Origin: Affinundibacterium macrobrachii
Lineage (GTDB): Bacteria > Pseudomonadota > Gammaproteobacteria > Burkholderiales > Burkholderiaceae_D
Direction: 5' to 3'
Length of the DNA stretch: 64,000 nucleotides
Assembly: GCF_014652415.1 (NCBI RefSeq)
Contig: NZ_BMYT01000007.1
Coordinates: 154,263-218,262, forward strand
Shown here: piece after piece, positions 1 to 8,852 of the stretch
How positions within the stretch are numbered: the stretch's first letter is position 1
Layout: each line of letters opens with the position of its first letter
Notes under the pieces: generated by a model
What the model was told of the DNA's origin: nothing
Databases searched by the model: none
What the model saw: only the letters and a program-made list of their open reading frames with translations
Program-made: the position numbers and the translations under genes

Positions 1-821
1 GTAATGATCATGTCGGCCTGTTGTTGCAGGAAGTCTCGTGCCATATCATCGCTTGGCACCCGCGACTTTTGCACTGATAAATACGCAATCACTTCGCCTT
101 GATGATAGAGCGGTCGCATCCCCCTTGGACTTTGATCCAATTTTTTGTCTAAAGGTCGACCGGCCAAGTAATTTTCTGCTTCATCGAGCAAGCTAATGCG
201 GCTGTTTAAACTTTGAAGTTGTTCCTCTGATGCTGAGACGTCGACGATATCGGTTTTGGTGGATGCTTGATTTGCTGGCGCTTTAATCGGCGCGTCAGGT
301 GGGGGAGGTGGTAAGGGTGGCGGCGGTGGCAATGGGGGCAGGACTGGTGCTTGCGCTGCTAATGGAGCTGCTGGAGCAACTGGTGAGACTGGCGCAGCGG
401 GCTTGGCTGGAGCCGCAATATTGTTGCGTGTGTTCGATTTATGGTCGTTTCTAACTTTGCTAGTGCGTTCGTTCAGTGCTGATGTGGTGGAGGCGACCAT
501 CGATTTTTGCTGTACGCCATCTACAGTTTCTATCCGTGATGGTGCCGAATTTTTAATTTGATACAAGCGCATTAGTTCTTGATTGATCCATGCCTTCTTT
601 TGTTGAGGATCGTTCGGTAGAAATGACCAGCTTTCGTTGGCGGCATATTGATTTTGAATTGAATCACCAAGTTCTTGCAGACGATCGAGTTCAATTTTGA
701 GAGCGTAGTCAGCAAAGCCACTACTGACTTTTTCGCGCATCATTAATAAAGCGACGATCACGACTGTGGTGAGCGATAGAAGAACCGCAAAAAATAAGCG
801 CCAACCAATAGAGAGTTTCAC
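1..821 (-). CDS. Sensor histidine kinase, N-terminal part (BaeS-like), cut by window edge
   Basis: About 273 codons run off the left edge. The start is inferred as GTG at 819-821, because an in-frame TAG lies upstream with no ATG between. Seen: a short cytoplasmic tail, one membrane helix at about residues 9-28, a helical periplasmic stretch, then an extraordinary Ala/Pro-rich linker at about residues 136-182 containing runs of four prolines. A small domain follows that ends in SRVPSDDMARDFLQQQAD, resembling the sequence before the second membrane helix of BaeS-type kinases. The HAMP, HisKA and ATPase domains would lie outside the window. The kinase call is inference from this topology; any single-pass sensor, such as a chemoreceptor or diguanylate cyclase, remains possible. 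It is divergent from the Kef-type antiporter. Confidence 0.5.
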   Translation of the reverse strand, partial: MKLSIGWRLFFAVLLSLTTVVIVALLMMREKVSSGFADYALKIELDRLQELGDSIQNQYAANESWSFLPNDPQQKKAWINQELMRLYQIKNSAPSRIETVDGVQQKSMVASTTSALNERTSKVRNDHKSNTRNNIAAPAKPAAPVSPVAPAAPLAAQAPVLPPLPPPPPLPPPPPDAPIKAPANQASTKTDIVDVSASEEQLQSLNSRISLLDEAENYLAGRPLDKKLDQSPRGMRPLYHQGEVIAYLSVQKSRVPSDDMARDFLQQQADMII

Positions 822-1122
822 GTTCGGATTCTGAATAGAAAAGAAGGCAGTGTAGAACTTAGCAGTGTTTGCGCCAAGCGCTTTCTATGTGCGATTTTGT
901 ATTTTTGCTGAACGGAGAAGATTTTTCTGTGATTCGTTTTTTCTCCATCATTTATCCATGATCTTGTAACGAGGCTAGAAATAGATTCGGAAAAATTGCG
1001 TTTAAGCAATATCTAAGTTACTCATACCTTTATAATTAGATCCTTTCGGATTGCTGATATGCGTTAAACCGTGCGCAAGTCGCCTTGCTAAAAAAGCGAC
1101 ATATAAATTTTCGGAGATATAC
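822..1122. other. Intergenic region between divergent genes
   Basis: This AT-rich 300-bp stretch separates the left-facing sensor gene from the right-facing antiporter. A TATAAT hexamer at 1031-1036 on the plus strand could be the -10 box for the antiporter, but I see no good -35 at 17 bp. GGAG at about 1112 is the ribosome binding site for the ATG at 1123. No small gene is convincing here; a 63-codon minus-strand frame at 818-1009 has no support. Confidence 0.4.
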
Positions 1123-2865
1123 ATGGATCATCACGCTGGCCTACCGTTTTTGAGGGAAGCACTGCTCTTTCTAATCTTAGCTGGCATTCTCATCCCCTTA
1201 TTACAACGCTTCAAAATCAATCAGGTTTTGGGCTTCCTGACGATAGGTGTGGTGCTTGGTCCTTTTGGTGTTGCGCAGTTTGCACAACAAATGCCTTGGT
1301 TGAGCGTCATCGCTTTTTCTGGTGACGCTGAAGTGCAATCCTTGGCTGAGTTAGGTGTGATGTTTTTGATGTTTTTGATCGGACTTGAATTGTCCGCTGA
1401 GCGCTTGTGGAGTTTGCGTCGCTGGGTATTTTTGGGTGGTAGTGCGCAGCTTTTATTGACGGCGGTGATGATTGGTAGTCTTGCGTATTGGTTTGGTAAT
1501 CGTCTTGAAATTGCTTTGCTGTTGGGTTTGGTATTTTCACTTTCTTCGACGGCGATTGTGATGCAATTACTCACGCAACAGCGAGCGATGGCTAGCCCAA
1601 TGGGGCAAGCGAGTTTTTCTATGTTGATGCTGCAGGATTTTGCAGTCGTGCCTTTACTGATTTTGGTGGATTTATTGGGTAAACAGACCACCGACAATTT
1701 GAGTATCGTCGTTGGTATGACTTTATTGAAGTCATTGGCGGCAGTGTTGTTTATTTTCTTGGTTGGGCGACGCGTTGTCGCACCGGTGTTTCGTTACTTC
1801 GCGCAGCAGCGACAACCGGAAGTATTCATGGCACTCACTTTATTGGTGACTTTAGGTATTGCAGGCGCGACCGCCGCAGTGGGATTGTCCTTAGCTTTGG
1901 GCGCGTTCTTGGCAGGTCTATTACTCGCAGAAACAGAATACCGACATGAGGTCGAAGTCACCATAGAACCTTTTAAAGGCTTGCTGATGGGCTTGTTCTT
2001 TATGTCGGTTGGTATGGGAATTAATCTTGCTGCATTTGCGCAAAATTATGTGTGGATTTTGGCCTCCGTACTTGGTTTGGTTCTGATCAAGGCGAGCGTC
2101 GTTGCTGTGATTATGCGTAAGGGCGGATTAAGCTGGGGTAAGTCGATTGAAGGTGGATTTTTGTTAAGTCAGGGCGGTGAATTTGCTTTTGTGATTATTG
2201 GCGTGGCAGCGACGACGAGCATTTTGTCGCGAGACATTGCGCAGTTTATGTTGTTGGTAGTTAGTATTAGCTTGTTGATGACGCCCTTCTTTGCGCGGGC
2301 GGGTCATGTTCTTGGGCAGTTTGTGGAACAAAAATTTTGCTCGCAGCAATCGCAGGAACAAGCAAGTTTGCCTGAAGAGTTGAGTGGACATGTGGTGATT
2401 GCTGGATTTGGGCGGGTTGGACAATTGCTCGCGGATATTTTGCAGAAGCAAGGTGTGGCTTATGTCGCAGTAGAACATGATGCCCATGTGGTTGCTAACT
2501 TGCGCAAGCAGGGGCGCAAGGTATTTTACGGTAATGCGGCACGGCCAGAATTATTACGCAAAATGCATATGCAGCACGCGGCTGCTTTATTGGTGACGAT
2601 GGATCAACCGGCTGCGGCGATGCATGCAGTATTAGCGGCGCGTAGTGAGTATCCCAAGTTGCCGATTTATGTGCGTTCTCGTGATGAGATTCATGCATTG
2701 GAACTACGCACGGCGGGCGCTACTGCCGTGGTACCAGAAACCTTAGAGGCAGGTTTACAATTATCCTTTTTCGCCCTGAATGCCTTATCTATTCCAGAAG
2801 GCGAGATTAATCATATTCTGGATCAAGAACGTGAATTGCGAGTTTCTAATCAAGCTAAGCTCTAG
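1123..2865 (+). CDS. CPA2-family monovalent cation:proton antiporter (Kef-type) with RCK/TrkA-N domain
   Basis: 580 aa. The first about 390 residues are a multi-pass membrane domain of the Na+/H+ exchanger fold; conserved stretches include FLMFLIGLEL, SSTAIV and LGAFLAGLLLAETEYRHEVE. A cytoplasmic TrkA-N (RCK) nucleotide-binding domain follows, with the Rossmann motif GFGRVG from residue 428. There is no clear TrkA-C domain. Family members exchange K+ or Na+ for protons across the inner membrane and are gated by NAD(H) or glutathione ligands. KefB/KefC and YbaL are the nearest named relatives, but the exact substrate cannot be read from sequence. The ATG at 1123 is chosen for its GGAG Shine-Dalgarno; the frame stays open further upstream but without support. 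Confidence 0.85.
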   Translation: MDHHAGLPFLREALLFLILAGILIPLLQRFKINQVLGFLTIGVVLGPFGVAQFAQQMPWLSVIAFSGDAEVQSLAELGVMFLMFLIGLELSAERLWSLRRWVFLGGSAQLLLTAVMIGSLAYWFGNRLEIALLLGLVFSLSSTAIVMQLLTQQRAMASPMGQASFSMLMLQDFAVVPLLILVDLLGKQTTDNLSIVVGMTLLKSLAAVLFIFLVGRRVVAPVFRYFAQQRQPEVFMALTLLVTLGIAGATAAVGLSLALGAFLAGLLLAETEYRHEVEVTIEPFKGLLMGLFFMSVGMGINLAAFAQNYVWILASVLGLVLIKASVVAVIMRKGGLSWGKSIEGGFLLSQGGEFAFVIIGVAATTSILSRDIAQFMLLVVSISLLMTPFFARAGHVLGQFVEQKFCSQQSQEQASLPEELSGHVVIAGFGRVGQLLADILQKQGVAYVAVEHDAHVVANLRKQGRKVFYGNAARPELLRKMHMQHAAALLVTMDQPAAAMHAVLAARSEYPKLPIYVRSRDEIHALELRTAGATAVVPETLEAGLQLSFFALNALSIPEGEINHILDQERELRVSNQAKL

Positions 2866-2897
2866 ACTAGTCGTATGAATAGATCGCCAGTCCCGAT

Positions 2898-3689
2898 TTA
2901 TCGACCCGCGATAGGACGAAAGCGATAATGTTCTTGTGAAAACAAATCGATACCACATTGAAGATTTTCTATCCAATCCAAAAATGCGGGAATCGCTTCG
3001 CCAGTGAGATAGCGACCATGTTGCGGAACTAGCATCGCGACATCCATTTGTCTGACCATATTGACCCAAAAGCGGCATACTTTATTCGACACCATATAGC
3101 GCTTATGAAAGCCGCTCATGGTGTGCAACAGTTCATAAAATTCCGCCTTCGTTGTGATTGGCGTTGCGATAGTTTTTGCCTCGACTAGCGAAGCGCCCAT
3201 GTCACCAGAAAATAAGATTTTTGACGTGCTGTCATAAAACTGGAAATTACCCTCAGCGTGCAAGAAGTGCGCTGGAACGGCATACAGTGTCGAGCCTAAC
3301 ATGGGGATAGGCATGCCTTCATCAGGAATGCCGATAATCCGACCATCCGCGCGATTTAAGTTACAAAAGTGGGGAACAAAACGTGCCCACAGTTGCGATA
3401 CATAGAGATGGCATTCTGTACTGTAGAGCCATTTATCTAAGGCACCGATAATGTCGGGATCTTGGTGTGAGGCGAATAAAAATTCGAGATTCTTCTTCGG
3501 CAAATACTTTTGCATTGCCAAAGTAAGCGCGTTGTAGGTGATATTGCCAGACGGGTCGATTAAGGCACCTTGCCCATGCGAGACGATCAGAAATTGGTTT
3601 GCCTGTACCGCATCTTCGGCCGAGCCTGTGACCAGATCATTGAACATGATGCAACTATGTTTGCCATTATTAAATAGTTCAATTGCCAC
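2898..3689 (-). CDS. MBL-fold protein with oxygen-binding di-iron (ODP / flavodiiron-like) site
   Basis: 263 aa, one domain. The metallo-beta-lactamase ligands are visible: H75, D77 and D79 in SHQDPDI, H144 in HFLHAEG, D163 in FSGDMG and H224 in PQHGRY. This ligand arrangement, with HFLHAEGNFQFYD after the first motif, is that of the flavodiiron (FprA/ODP) branch, not hydrolytic lactamases. The usual HxExDH motif reads HxDxDI here. There is no flavodoxin domain, so it is not a complete flavodiiron reductase. Members bind O2 at a di-iron centre and have been tied to oxygen sensing or chemotaxis; the role here is unknown. It converges on the antiporter gene and has its own promoter region upstream. 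Confidence 0.75.
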   Translation of the reverse strand: MAIELFNNGKHSCIMFNDLVTGSAEDAVQANQFLIVSHGQGALIDPSGNITYNALTLAMQKYLPKKNLEFLFASHQDPDIIGALDKWLYSTECHLYVSQLWARFVPHFCNLNRADGRIIGIPDEGMPIPMLGSTLYAVPAHFLHAEGNFQFYDSTSKILFSGDMGASLVEAKTIATPITTKAEFYELLHTMSGFHKRYMVSNKVCRFWVNMVRQMDVAMLVPQHGRYLTGEAIPAFLDWIENLQCGIDLFSQEHYRFRPIAGR

Positions 3690-3869
3690 GAGGACTCCTA
3701 TTATCGATTTCTAAAAACTTATTTTAGATCAAGCAATAAAGGAAAATTTGATATGGATTAAGTTTGTGCTGCGAATGCACAGAAAAACTGATTAAAAACA
3801 GACAGTTAGTGACCTAATGACAAAGATTAATTGGGTAGGAAGTGGGAAGGAAGTGGGATAAGACTGTAG

Positions 3870-3895
3870 TGCAAGTACGCGCTAGCGTACTTGCA
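3870..3895. terminator. Perfect 11-bp stem-loop downstream of ggt
   Basis: TGCAAGTACGC and GCGTACTTGCA pair perfectly around a GCTA loop in the 244-bp gap between ggt and the di-iron gene. No T-tract follows on either strand, so it may be a factor-assisted terminator or an mRNA 3' stabiliser for ggt rather than a classical intrinsic terminator. The rest of the gap is AT-rich without an identifiable gene. Confidence 0.45.
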
Positions 3896-3933
3896 ATGGT
3901 CGATGATTATCTTAAGGCATCGAGCTTAATATT

Positions 3934-5709
3934 TTAATAGGCTAAGGCACGCCCATCAGGATTGCGTGGGTCGGCAAAAGCTTCCAAACCATCCGCAGTG
4001 ATTTTAATCGTCTGAGTGCGTCCCATCGAACGTCCTAACGAAAACTTGTGGCCTTTCTGTTTCAAAATTTCCAAGGTGTCCGCATTAAAGCCTCGCTCCA
4101 TCCGAATTACGTCAGGTTCCCATTGGTGGTGCAGGCGTGGCGCAATGCTGGCCTCGGCTGGATTTAATTGATGATCGATGACATTCAGAATAATCTGCAA
4201 AGTGGTGGTGATGATGCGACTACCACCAGGGCTGCCCGTCACCAAGAATGGTTTGCCATCTTTCAATACCATGGTCGGTGTCATCGAGCTTAATGGACGT
4301 TTTTTGGAGGCGACTGAATTTGCCTCACCACCAACTAAACCAAAGGCGTTCGGTACGCCTGCTTTGACTGAGAAATCATCCATTTCGTTGTTGAGTGTGA
4401 TCCCTGTGCCAGTGGCGACGATACCGCTACCAAACAATAAATTGAGTGTGTAGGTGGTGGCGACAACATTGCCGTATTTGTCAGCAACCGAGTAATGTGT
4501 AGTTTGATCACTTTCATAAGGCAGCGGTTTGCCGGGTTTGATTTGCGTAGATGACGTGGCGCGATCTGGGTTGATATGTTGAACTAATTCATCCGCATAT
4601 TTTTTTGAAGTCAGACCGGTCACAGGTACTTTGACAAAATCTGGATCGCCTAAGTACTCAGCGCGATCTGCATAGGCTAATTTCATTACTTCCGTTAAGG
4701 TATGGATATTTTGCGCGCTATTCAAACCTTGTTTGCCAATCGGGAAGTGCTCCAGCATATTCAACATTTGTATCACGTGTACACCACCAGAACTTGGGGG
4801 CGGCATTGAAACTACCTGATAACCACGGTAATTCCCCGTAACAGGCAGGCGTTCTACTGCCTGATAATTTTTCATATCATCGGCACTAATCATGCCACCG
4901 TGCTTCTTCATTTCAGCGACGATCTTTTGCGCAATGCTGCCTTCATAAAATGCTTTTGGCCCTTGCTGTGCGATCAAACGCAGTGAATTTGCTAAATCTT
5001 TTTGTACTAATTTTTCGCCGGCACGAAGAGGGCGATCTCCTTTAAAAAAGATCGCGCGGCTAGATTCCCATTTGCCTAATTGATTGCGACTAGCTTCCAA
5101 TAATTGTGCCAGATGCGGAGTCACTTCAAAGCCTTGCTCCGCAAGTTTGATTGACGGTGCGATCAAGTCTTTTAAGGACATTGTGCCGTATTTGCGCAAT
5201 GCAAGATCAAGCCCAGCAACAGTTCCGGGAATGCCGACTGCGAGGTGGGAAGAAGTCGAGCTACCCGGAATAATTTTGCCACTCGCATCGAGGAACATAT
5301 CGCGATGGGCTAAGGCGGGTGCTAATTCACGAAAATCTAAGGCGATATTTTTTCCACTTTTGGCATCGTGTATCAGCATAAAACCACCGCCACCGATGTT
5401 TCCTGCATGTGGCAACACTACCGCCAGCGCAAAGCCTACTGCAACGGCAGCATCCACCGCATTGCCACCACGTTTTAAGACATTTAAACCGACTTGGCTC
5501 GCTAAACCTTGCTCACTAGAGACGATGCCATTTTTTGCCCGCACTGGGCTGAGAATGTCGTAGCTAGTGTCATATTGAATTTGCGCACCAGTGCTTTGTA
5601 CACTGGTACTTTGCGCATAGCTTGTTTGGATGATGCCGACTTGTGAGACGGTGAATACGCTGGCTATGACAGCGATTGAAGCGAGACGAAACTTTTTGAT
5701 TGAAGACAC
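3934..5709 (-). CDS. ggt: Gamma-glutamyltransferase (glutathione hydrolase) precursor
   Basis: 591 aa, standard length. An N-terminal signal peptide, with hydrophobic core at about residues 9-30 and cleavage near SYAQ, sends it to the periplasm. The proenzyme self-cleaves before the nucleophile Thr403 in DQTTHYSVAD, giving large and small subunits. Other conserved segments are present: NNEMDDFS, RPLSSMTPT and the substrate-binding loop TGSPGGSRI. The enzyme cleaves glutathione and other gamma-glutamyl compounds, releasing glutamate and Cys-Gly for reuse. The gene is transcribed alone; the 278-bp upstream gap separates it from the rplY terminator. Confidence 0.97.
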   Translation of the reverse strand: MSSIKKFRLASIAVIASVFTVSQVGIIQTSYAQSTSVQSTGAQIQYDTSYDILSPVRAKNGIVSSEQGLASQVGLNVLKRGGNAVDAAVAVGFALAVVLPHAGNIGGGGFMLIHDAKSGKNIALDFRELAPALAHRDMFLDASGKIIPGSSTSSHLAVGIPGTVAGLDLALRKYGTMSLKDLIAPSIKLAEQGFEVTPHLAQLLEASRNQLGKWESSRAIFFKGDRPLRAGEKLVQKDLANSLRLIAQQGPKAFYEGSIAQKIVAEMKKHGGMISADDMKNYQAVERLPVTGNYRGYQVVSMPPPSSGGVHVIQMLNMLEHFPIGKQGLNSAQNIHTLTEVMKLAYADRAEYLGDPDFVKVPVTGLTSKKYADELVQHINPDRATSSTQIKPGKPLPYESDQTTHYSVADKYGNVVATTYTLNLLFGSGIVATGTGITLNNEMDDFSVKAGVPNAFGLVGGEANSVASKKRPLSSMTPTMVLKDGKPFLVTGSPGGSRIITTTLQIILNVIDHQLNPAEASIAPRLHHQWEPDVIRMERGFNADTLEILKQKGHKFSLGRSMGRTQTIKITADGLEAFADPRNPDGRALAY

Positions 5710-5933
5710 AAGGAAATTCCTTTAGCGTGGGCAGCGGTCACAATCTAGTTTCAATTGTGAGCGATGATTTGGTGAAGTCTTGATTGTCGCTAAGTCGGGC
5801 AGATATGTCGAGAATTGCTTACTGAAATTGTCGCGCGTCGATTGAAAAGACGGTGCTAAAAGTGATTTTTAGAGATTAATTATTTAAAAATAATTTGAAA
5901 AATTAAACTCGGGTCGTAAAAAATTTGTGGCAT

Positions 5934-5960
5934 AAAAAAAGCCACCTGCGAGGGTGGCTT
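5934..5960 (-). terminator. Intrinsic terminator of rplY
   Basis: On the minus strand GCCACC, a six-base loop and GGTGGC are followed by seven T residues, starting 28 bp after the rplY stop codon. Confidence 0.9.
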
Positions 5961-5987
5961 TTCAATTTAAAAGAAAAAACTTTTAAA

Positions 5988-6575
5988 TTATTTTGCTTCA
6001 GCGTCTGCAGAAGTTGCGCCAGCTGGTTTAACAGCGATAGCAACAGTTGCATCGTCACCGTGCACTACAGCAGAAACGCCTTTTGGCAATTTCAATGCGG
6101 ATACGTGTACAGATTGACCTGCTTCCAATTTGGACAAGTCAACTTCGATGAATTCTGGCAAGTCTGCTGGCAAGCATTCTACGTCCAATTCAACCGCAAC
6201 GTGACTGATCACAGCAGAAGACAATTTAACAGCAGGAGAAACTTCTGCGTTAATGAAGTGCAGAGGTACTTTTACATGGATCTTTTTGTTTGGATCAACA
6301 CGTTGGAAGTCCGCGTGCAATACCAATTGTTTAAACGCGTGCATTTGGAAATCGCGCAACAATACTTTTTCTACTTTGCCATCTACATCCATGTCGAGAA
6401 TGGAAGAGTGGAATACTTCTTTTTTCAATGCATGGAACAAAGCATTGTGATCCAAAGAGATATTCACTGCTGGCTCTGTACCACCGTAGATGATGCCAGG
6501 TGTTTGACCAGCATTACGCAGGCGGCGGCTCGCTCCGGTGCCCTGTTCTTTACGTGCAAATGCGACTACTTTCAT
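5988..6575 (-). CDS. rplY: 50S ribosomal protein L25, long CTC form
   Basis: 195 aa. The N-terminal L25 domain, which binds 5S rRNA, begins [20 protein letters not shown]. The C-terminal TL5/CTC beta domain runs from about residue 95, with YVDVECLP-like character, and ends in an Ala/Glu-rich tail. The long two-domain form is usual in betaproteobacteria, against about 94 aa in E. coli. The ATG at 6575 is preceded by GGAG; 11 further in-frame codons upstream are not part of the protein. It follows prs on the same strand. Two hairpins lie between them, the first a likely prs terminator, so rplY may need its own promoter or readthrough. Confidence 0.95.
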   Translation of the reverse strand: MKVVAFARKEQGTGASRRLRNAGQTPGIIYGGTEPAVNISLDHNALFHALKKEVFHSSILDMDVDGKVEKVLLRDFQMHAFKQLVLHADFQRVDPNKKIHVKVPLHFINAEVSPAVKLSSAVISHVAVELDVECLPADLPEFIEVDLSKLEAGQSVHVSALKLPKGVSAVVHGDDATVAIAVKPAGATSADAEAK

Positions 6576-6622
6576 TTTAATACTCCAAAATAAGCAATGT
6601 CTTTTCAATTAACACTGCGTTG

Positions 6623-6644
6623 ACTTTCCCGCGACCAGGAAAGT
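6623..6644 (-). promoter_or_regulatory. Second hairpin in the prs-rplY spacer
   Basis: ACTTTCC and GGAAAGT pair with an eight-base loop, just downstream of the prs terminator and about 50 nt before the rplY start. It could be part of the rplY 5' leader or a processing stem for readthrough transcripts. No T-run follows. Confidence 0.35.
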
Positions 6645-6645
6645 G

Positions 6646-6678
6646 AAAAAGCTGCTAAGTATCGAAATACTTAACAGC
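6646..6678 (-). terminator. Intrinsic terminator of prs
   Basis: On the minus strand GCTGTTAAGTAT, a four-base loop and ATACTTAGCAGC (12 bp with one G-U) are followed by five T residues, 15 bp after the prs stop codon. Confidence 0.85.
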
Positions 6679-6692
6679 CGAAAAATCGATCT

Positions 6693-7649
6693 TTATTCAG
6701 AGAACAAAGAAATAACAGACTCGCCTTTCGTGATGCGGCGGAAAGTCTCCGCTAACAAGCTATCACAAGATAACTGACGAATTTTTGTACAAGCTTGTGC
6801 GGCTGCTGACAATGGGATAGTGTCAGTGACCACCAATTCATCCAATGGTGAATTGTTGATGCGATCAATTGCAGGGCCAGACAAAACTGGATGCGTACAA
6901 TACGCCAATACTTTTTTCGCGCCGCGCTCTTTCAATACTTCGGCTGCTTTGGTCAAAGTACCTGCTGTATCAACCATGTCATCCATAATGACGCAGTTAC
7001 GACCTTCAACTTCACCGATGATATTCATCACTTCAGACACATTCGCCTTTGGACGACGTTTATCGATAATCGCCAAATCGCAACCTAAACGTTTTGCCAA
7101 TGCACGCGCACGAACAACGCCACCAACGTCAGGAGAAACGACTAATAAATCATCGTAATTCTTTGCAACCAAATCACCTAACAAGATCGGTGATGCATAA
7201 ATATTATCTACTGGAATATCAAAGAAACCTTGGATTTGATCTGCGTGTAAATCCATAATCAACACACGACCAACACCTGCTTCTTCCAACATATTCGCTA
7301 CTACTTTGGCAGAAATCGCCACCCGTGCAGAGCGAGGACGGCGATCTTGACGTGCATAACCAAAGTAAGGAATTGCTGCAGTAATACGACCAGCTGAGGC
7401 GCGCTTCAAAGCGTCTACCATCAACATGATTTCCATCAAATTATCATTCGTTGGCGCACATGTTGATTGCAACACAAAAACATCTTTACCGCGGACGTTT
7501 TCGTTGATTTCGACCATCACTTCGCCATCAGAAAACTTGGAAACGTCTGCTTTACCAAGGCGAATACCGAGTTGCTTTGCAACACCTGCCGCTAAAGCAG
7601 GATTGGCATTACCAGTAAAGACCATCATGTTGTCGAGAGCGTGTGCCAT
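6693..7649 (-). CDS. prs: Ribose-phosphate pyrophosphokinase (PRPP synthetase)
   Basis: 318 aa. It makes PRPP from ribose-5-phosphate and ATP for purine, pyrimidine, His, Trp and NAD synthesis. Visible class I signatures: FSDGE near residue 40, the ATP-binding segment [10 protein letters not shown] at about 95-104, [11 protein letters not shown] at about 133-143, and the PRPP loop DDMVDTAGT at 223-231. The start at 7649 has AGGTGA upstream and matches the family N-terminus; an 11-codon in-frame extension does not. It lies downstream of tRNA-Gln behind a strong terminator. Confidence 0.97.
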   Translation of the reverse strand: MAHALDNMMVFTGNANPALAAGVAKQLGIRLGKADVSKFSDGEVMVEINENVRGKDVFVLQSTCAPTNDNLMEIMLMVDALKRASAGRITAAIPYFGYARQDRRPRSARVAISAKVVANMLEEAGVGRVLIMDLHADQIQGFFDIPVDNIYASPILLGDLVAKNYDDLLVVSPDVGGVVRARALAKRLGCDLAIIDKRRPKANVSEVMNIIGEVEGRNCVIMDDMVDTAGTLTKAAEVLKERGAKKVLAYCTHPVLSGPAIDRINNSPLDELVVTDTIPLSAAAQACTKIRQLSCDSLLAETFRRITKGESVISLFSE

Positions 7650-7745
7650 GAGATCACCTAAGGGAATTAAAAAGCCATGCAAGACAGAAAATGCATCATC
7701 ACGCTTAGAATTCTTGTTGTAATGATTACTGAAAAAACTGCCGTT

Positions 7746-7787
7746 AAAAACCGAAAAGCCGCCGCATCATTTTGTATGCGGCGGCTT
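7746..7787 (-). terminator. Intrinsic terminator after tRNA-Gln
   Basis: An 11-bp GC-rich stem (AGCCGCCGCAT with ATGCGGCGGCT) encloses an eight-base loop and is followed on the minus strand by T-rich DNA. It begins 11 bp beyond the tRNA CCA end and separates tRNA from prs transcription. Confidence 0.85.
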
Positions 7788-7797
7788 GGGAATTAAA

Positions 7798-7874
7798 TGG
7801 CAGGGGAAAAAGGATTCGAACCTTTGCATGCCGGAATCAAAATCCGGTGCCTTAACCAGCTTGGCGATTCCCCT
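7798..7874 (-). tRNA. tRNA-Gln, anticodon TTG
   Basis: The minus strand folds into a full cloverleaf. The acceptor stem AGGGGAA pairs with TTCCCCT, then discriminator G and an encoded CCA. The anticodon stem CCGGA/TCCGG holds a loop reading TTTTGAT with anticodon TTG, and the T arm has GGTTCGAATCC. The body closely matches E. coli tRNA-Gln. It sits between ispE and prs, a common betaproteobacterial location. Confidence 0.97.
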
Positions 7875-7926
7875 ACACAACCGTTTATCAATTGCTTAGT
7901 TCATTTTGATATTCAGCGAAGCCGCT

Positions 7927-7955
7927 ATTTTATCTTGAAATCTGCAATCAACCAA
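7927..7955 (-). promoter_or_regulatory. Candidate sigma-70 promoter of tRNA-Gln
   Basis: On the minus strand TTGGTT (-35), a 17-bp spacer and TAAAAT (-10) place a transcription start about 45 bp before the mature tRNA 5' end. Support is positional and by consensus match only. Confidence 0.5.
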
Positions 7956-7975
7956 ATTTTTTATTATGCGCGCTA

Positions 7976-8848
7976 TCAATTTATTTTTGAATTGATAGGA
8001 TGATGTTGTAATGCTTTAGCAATCCATGATGTCCATCGATTCGGTACTTGTTGCACTACTTTTTTTGCTGCGTCTTCACTTGGAAAAGCGCAAAAAGCAC
8101 AAGAACCAGAACCTGTCATCTTGGCATCACCCTGATTTATTTCAAATTGTTTTAGCCAATTTATGACTGCGGCAATTTCTGGGTGTAAAGCACAAGCAAC
8201 AGCTTGCATATCGTTTTTCCACTCAACATTCGCTGCACTGGAAAAGTCCGCTATTCTGACGGGCTTCGTGTTTCTTGTCAACTCTTTGGATGAAAAAATT
8301 GTCGGTGTTGGTACGTGCACACCCGGCTCTATCACCACGAACCACTGGTCAGGCGTTGATACTGCTTGGATTTGTTCACCGATACCTTCAACAAAGGCAT
8401 TTTCACCAAAAATGAAGAACGGAACGTCGGCGCCCAGTTGCAAGCCCAGTTGCATCAATGTTTCTTTGCTCAGATTGCATTGCCATAGCTTATTCAGTGC
8501 AAGTAAAGTGGTGGCAGCATCGGACGAACCACCACCTACACCACCACCCATAGGCAAGCATTTATGTAAATAGATATCTGCACCTTGTTGAATATTGCAG
8601 TGTTGTTGTAATAGTTTGGCAGCGCGAACCACCAGATCATTTTCTTCCGGTACACCGTGAACCTGATTTAATCGATGAATTTGACTATCTGCTCGGACGT
8701 AAAAATCAAGACTGTCACAGCGATCAATTAACTGAAAGACGCTTTGTAAAAGATGATAGCCATCGGCACGACGACCGATGATGTGTAAGAACAGGTTTAA
8801 TTTAGCTGGTGCTGGGCACGCTAGCAGTTGAGGCAAATTGGTCGTCAT
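7976..8848 (-). CDS. ispE: 4-diphosphocytidyl-2-C-methyl-D-erythritol kinase
   Basis: 290 aa GHMP kinase of the non-mevalonate isoprenoid pathway; it phosphorylates CDP-ME to CDP-ME-2-phosphate. The N-terminal PAPAKLNLFLHI carries the conserved lysine (K16). The glycine-rich ATP loop PMGGGVGGGSSDAA is at residues 99-112, and GADVPFF and the C-terminal TGSGSCAF motif are present. It starts 4 bp after the lolB stop codon, so the two are co-transcribed and probably coupled in translation. Confidence 0.97.
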   Translation of the reverse strand: MTTNLPQLLACPAPAKLNLFLHIIGRRADGYHLLQSVFQLIDRCDSLDFYVRADSQIHRLNQVHGVPEENDLVVRAAKLLQQHCNIQQGADIYLHKCLPMGGGVGGGSSDAATTLLALNKLWQCNLSKETLMQLGLQLGADVPFFIFGENAFVEGIGEQIQAVSTPDQWFVVIEPGVHVPTPTIFSSKELTRNTKPVRIADFSSAANVEWKNDMQAVACALHPEIAAVINWLKQFEINQGDAKMTGSGSCAFCAFPSEDAAKKVVQQVPNRWTSWIAKALQHHPINSKIN

Positions 8849-8852
8849 GATC

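Noticed and set aside
818..1009. 63-codon minus-strand ORF ahead of the sensor gene
   Set aside because: It ends at the sensor GTG in another frame and lacks any domain or Shine-Dalgarno; it lies in the divergent promoter region.
5925..6593. 222-codon plus-strand ORF across rplY
   Set aside because: It is antisense to a certain ribosomal protein gene, has improbable Cys/Phe/Trp-rich composition, and begins in the rplY terminator.
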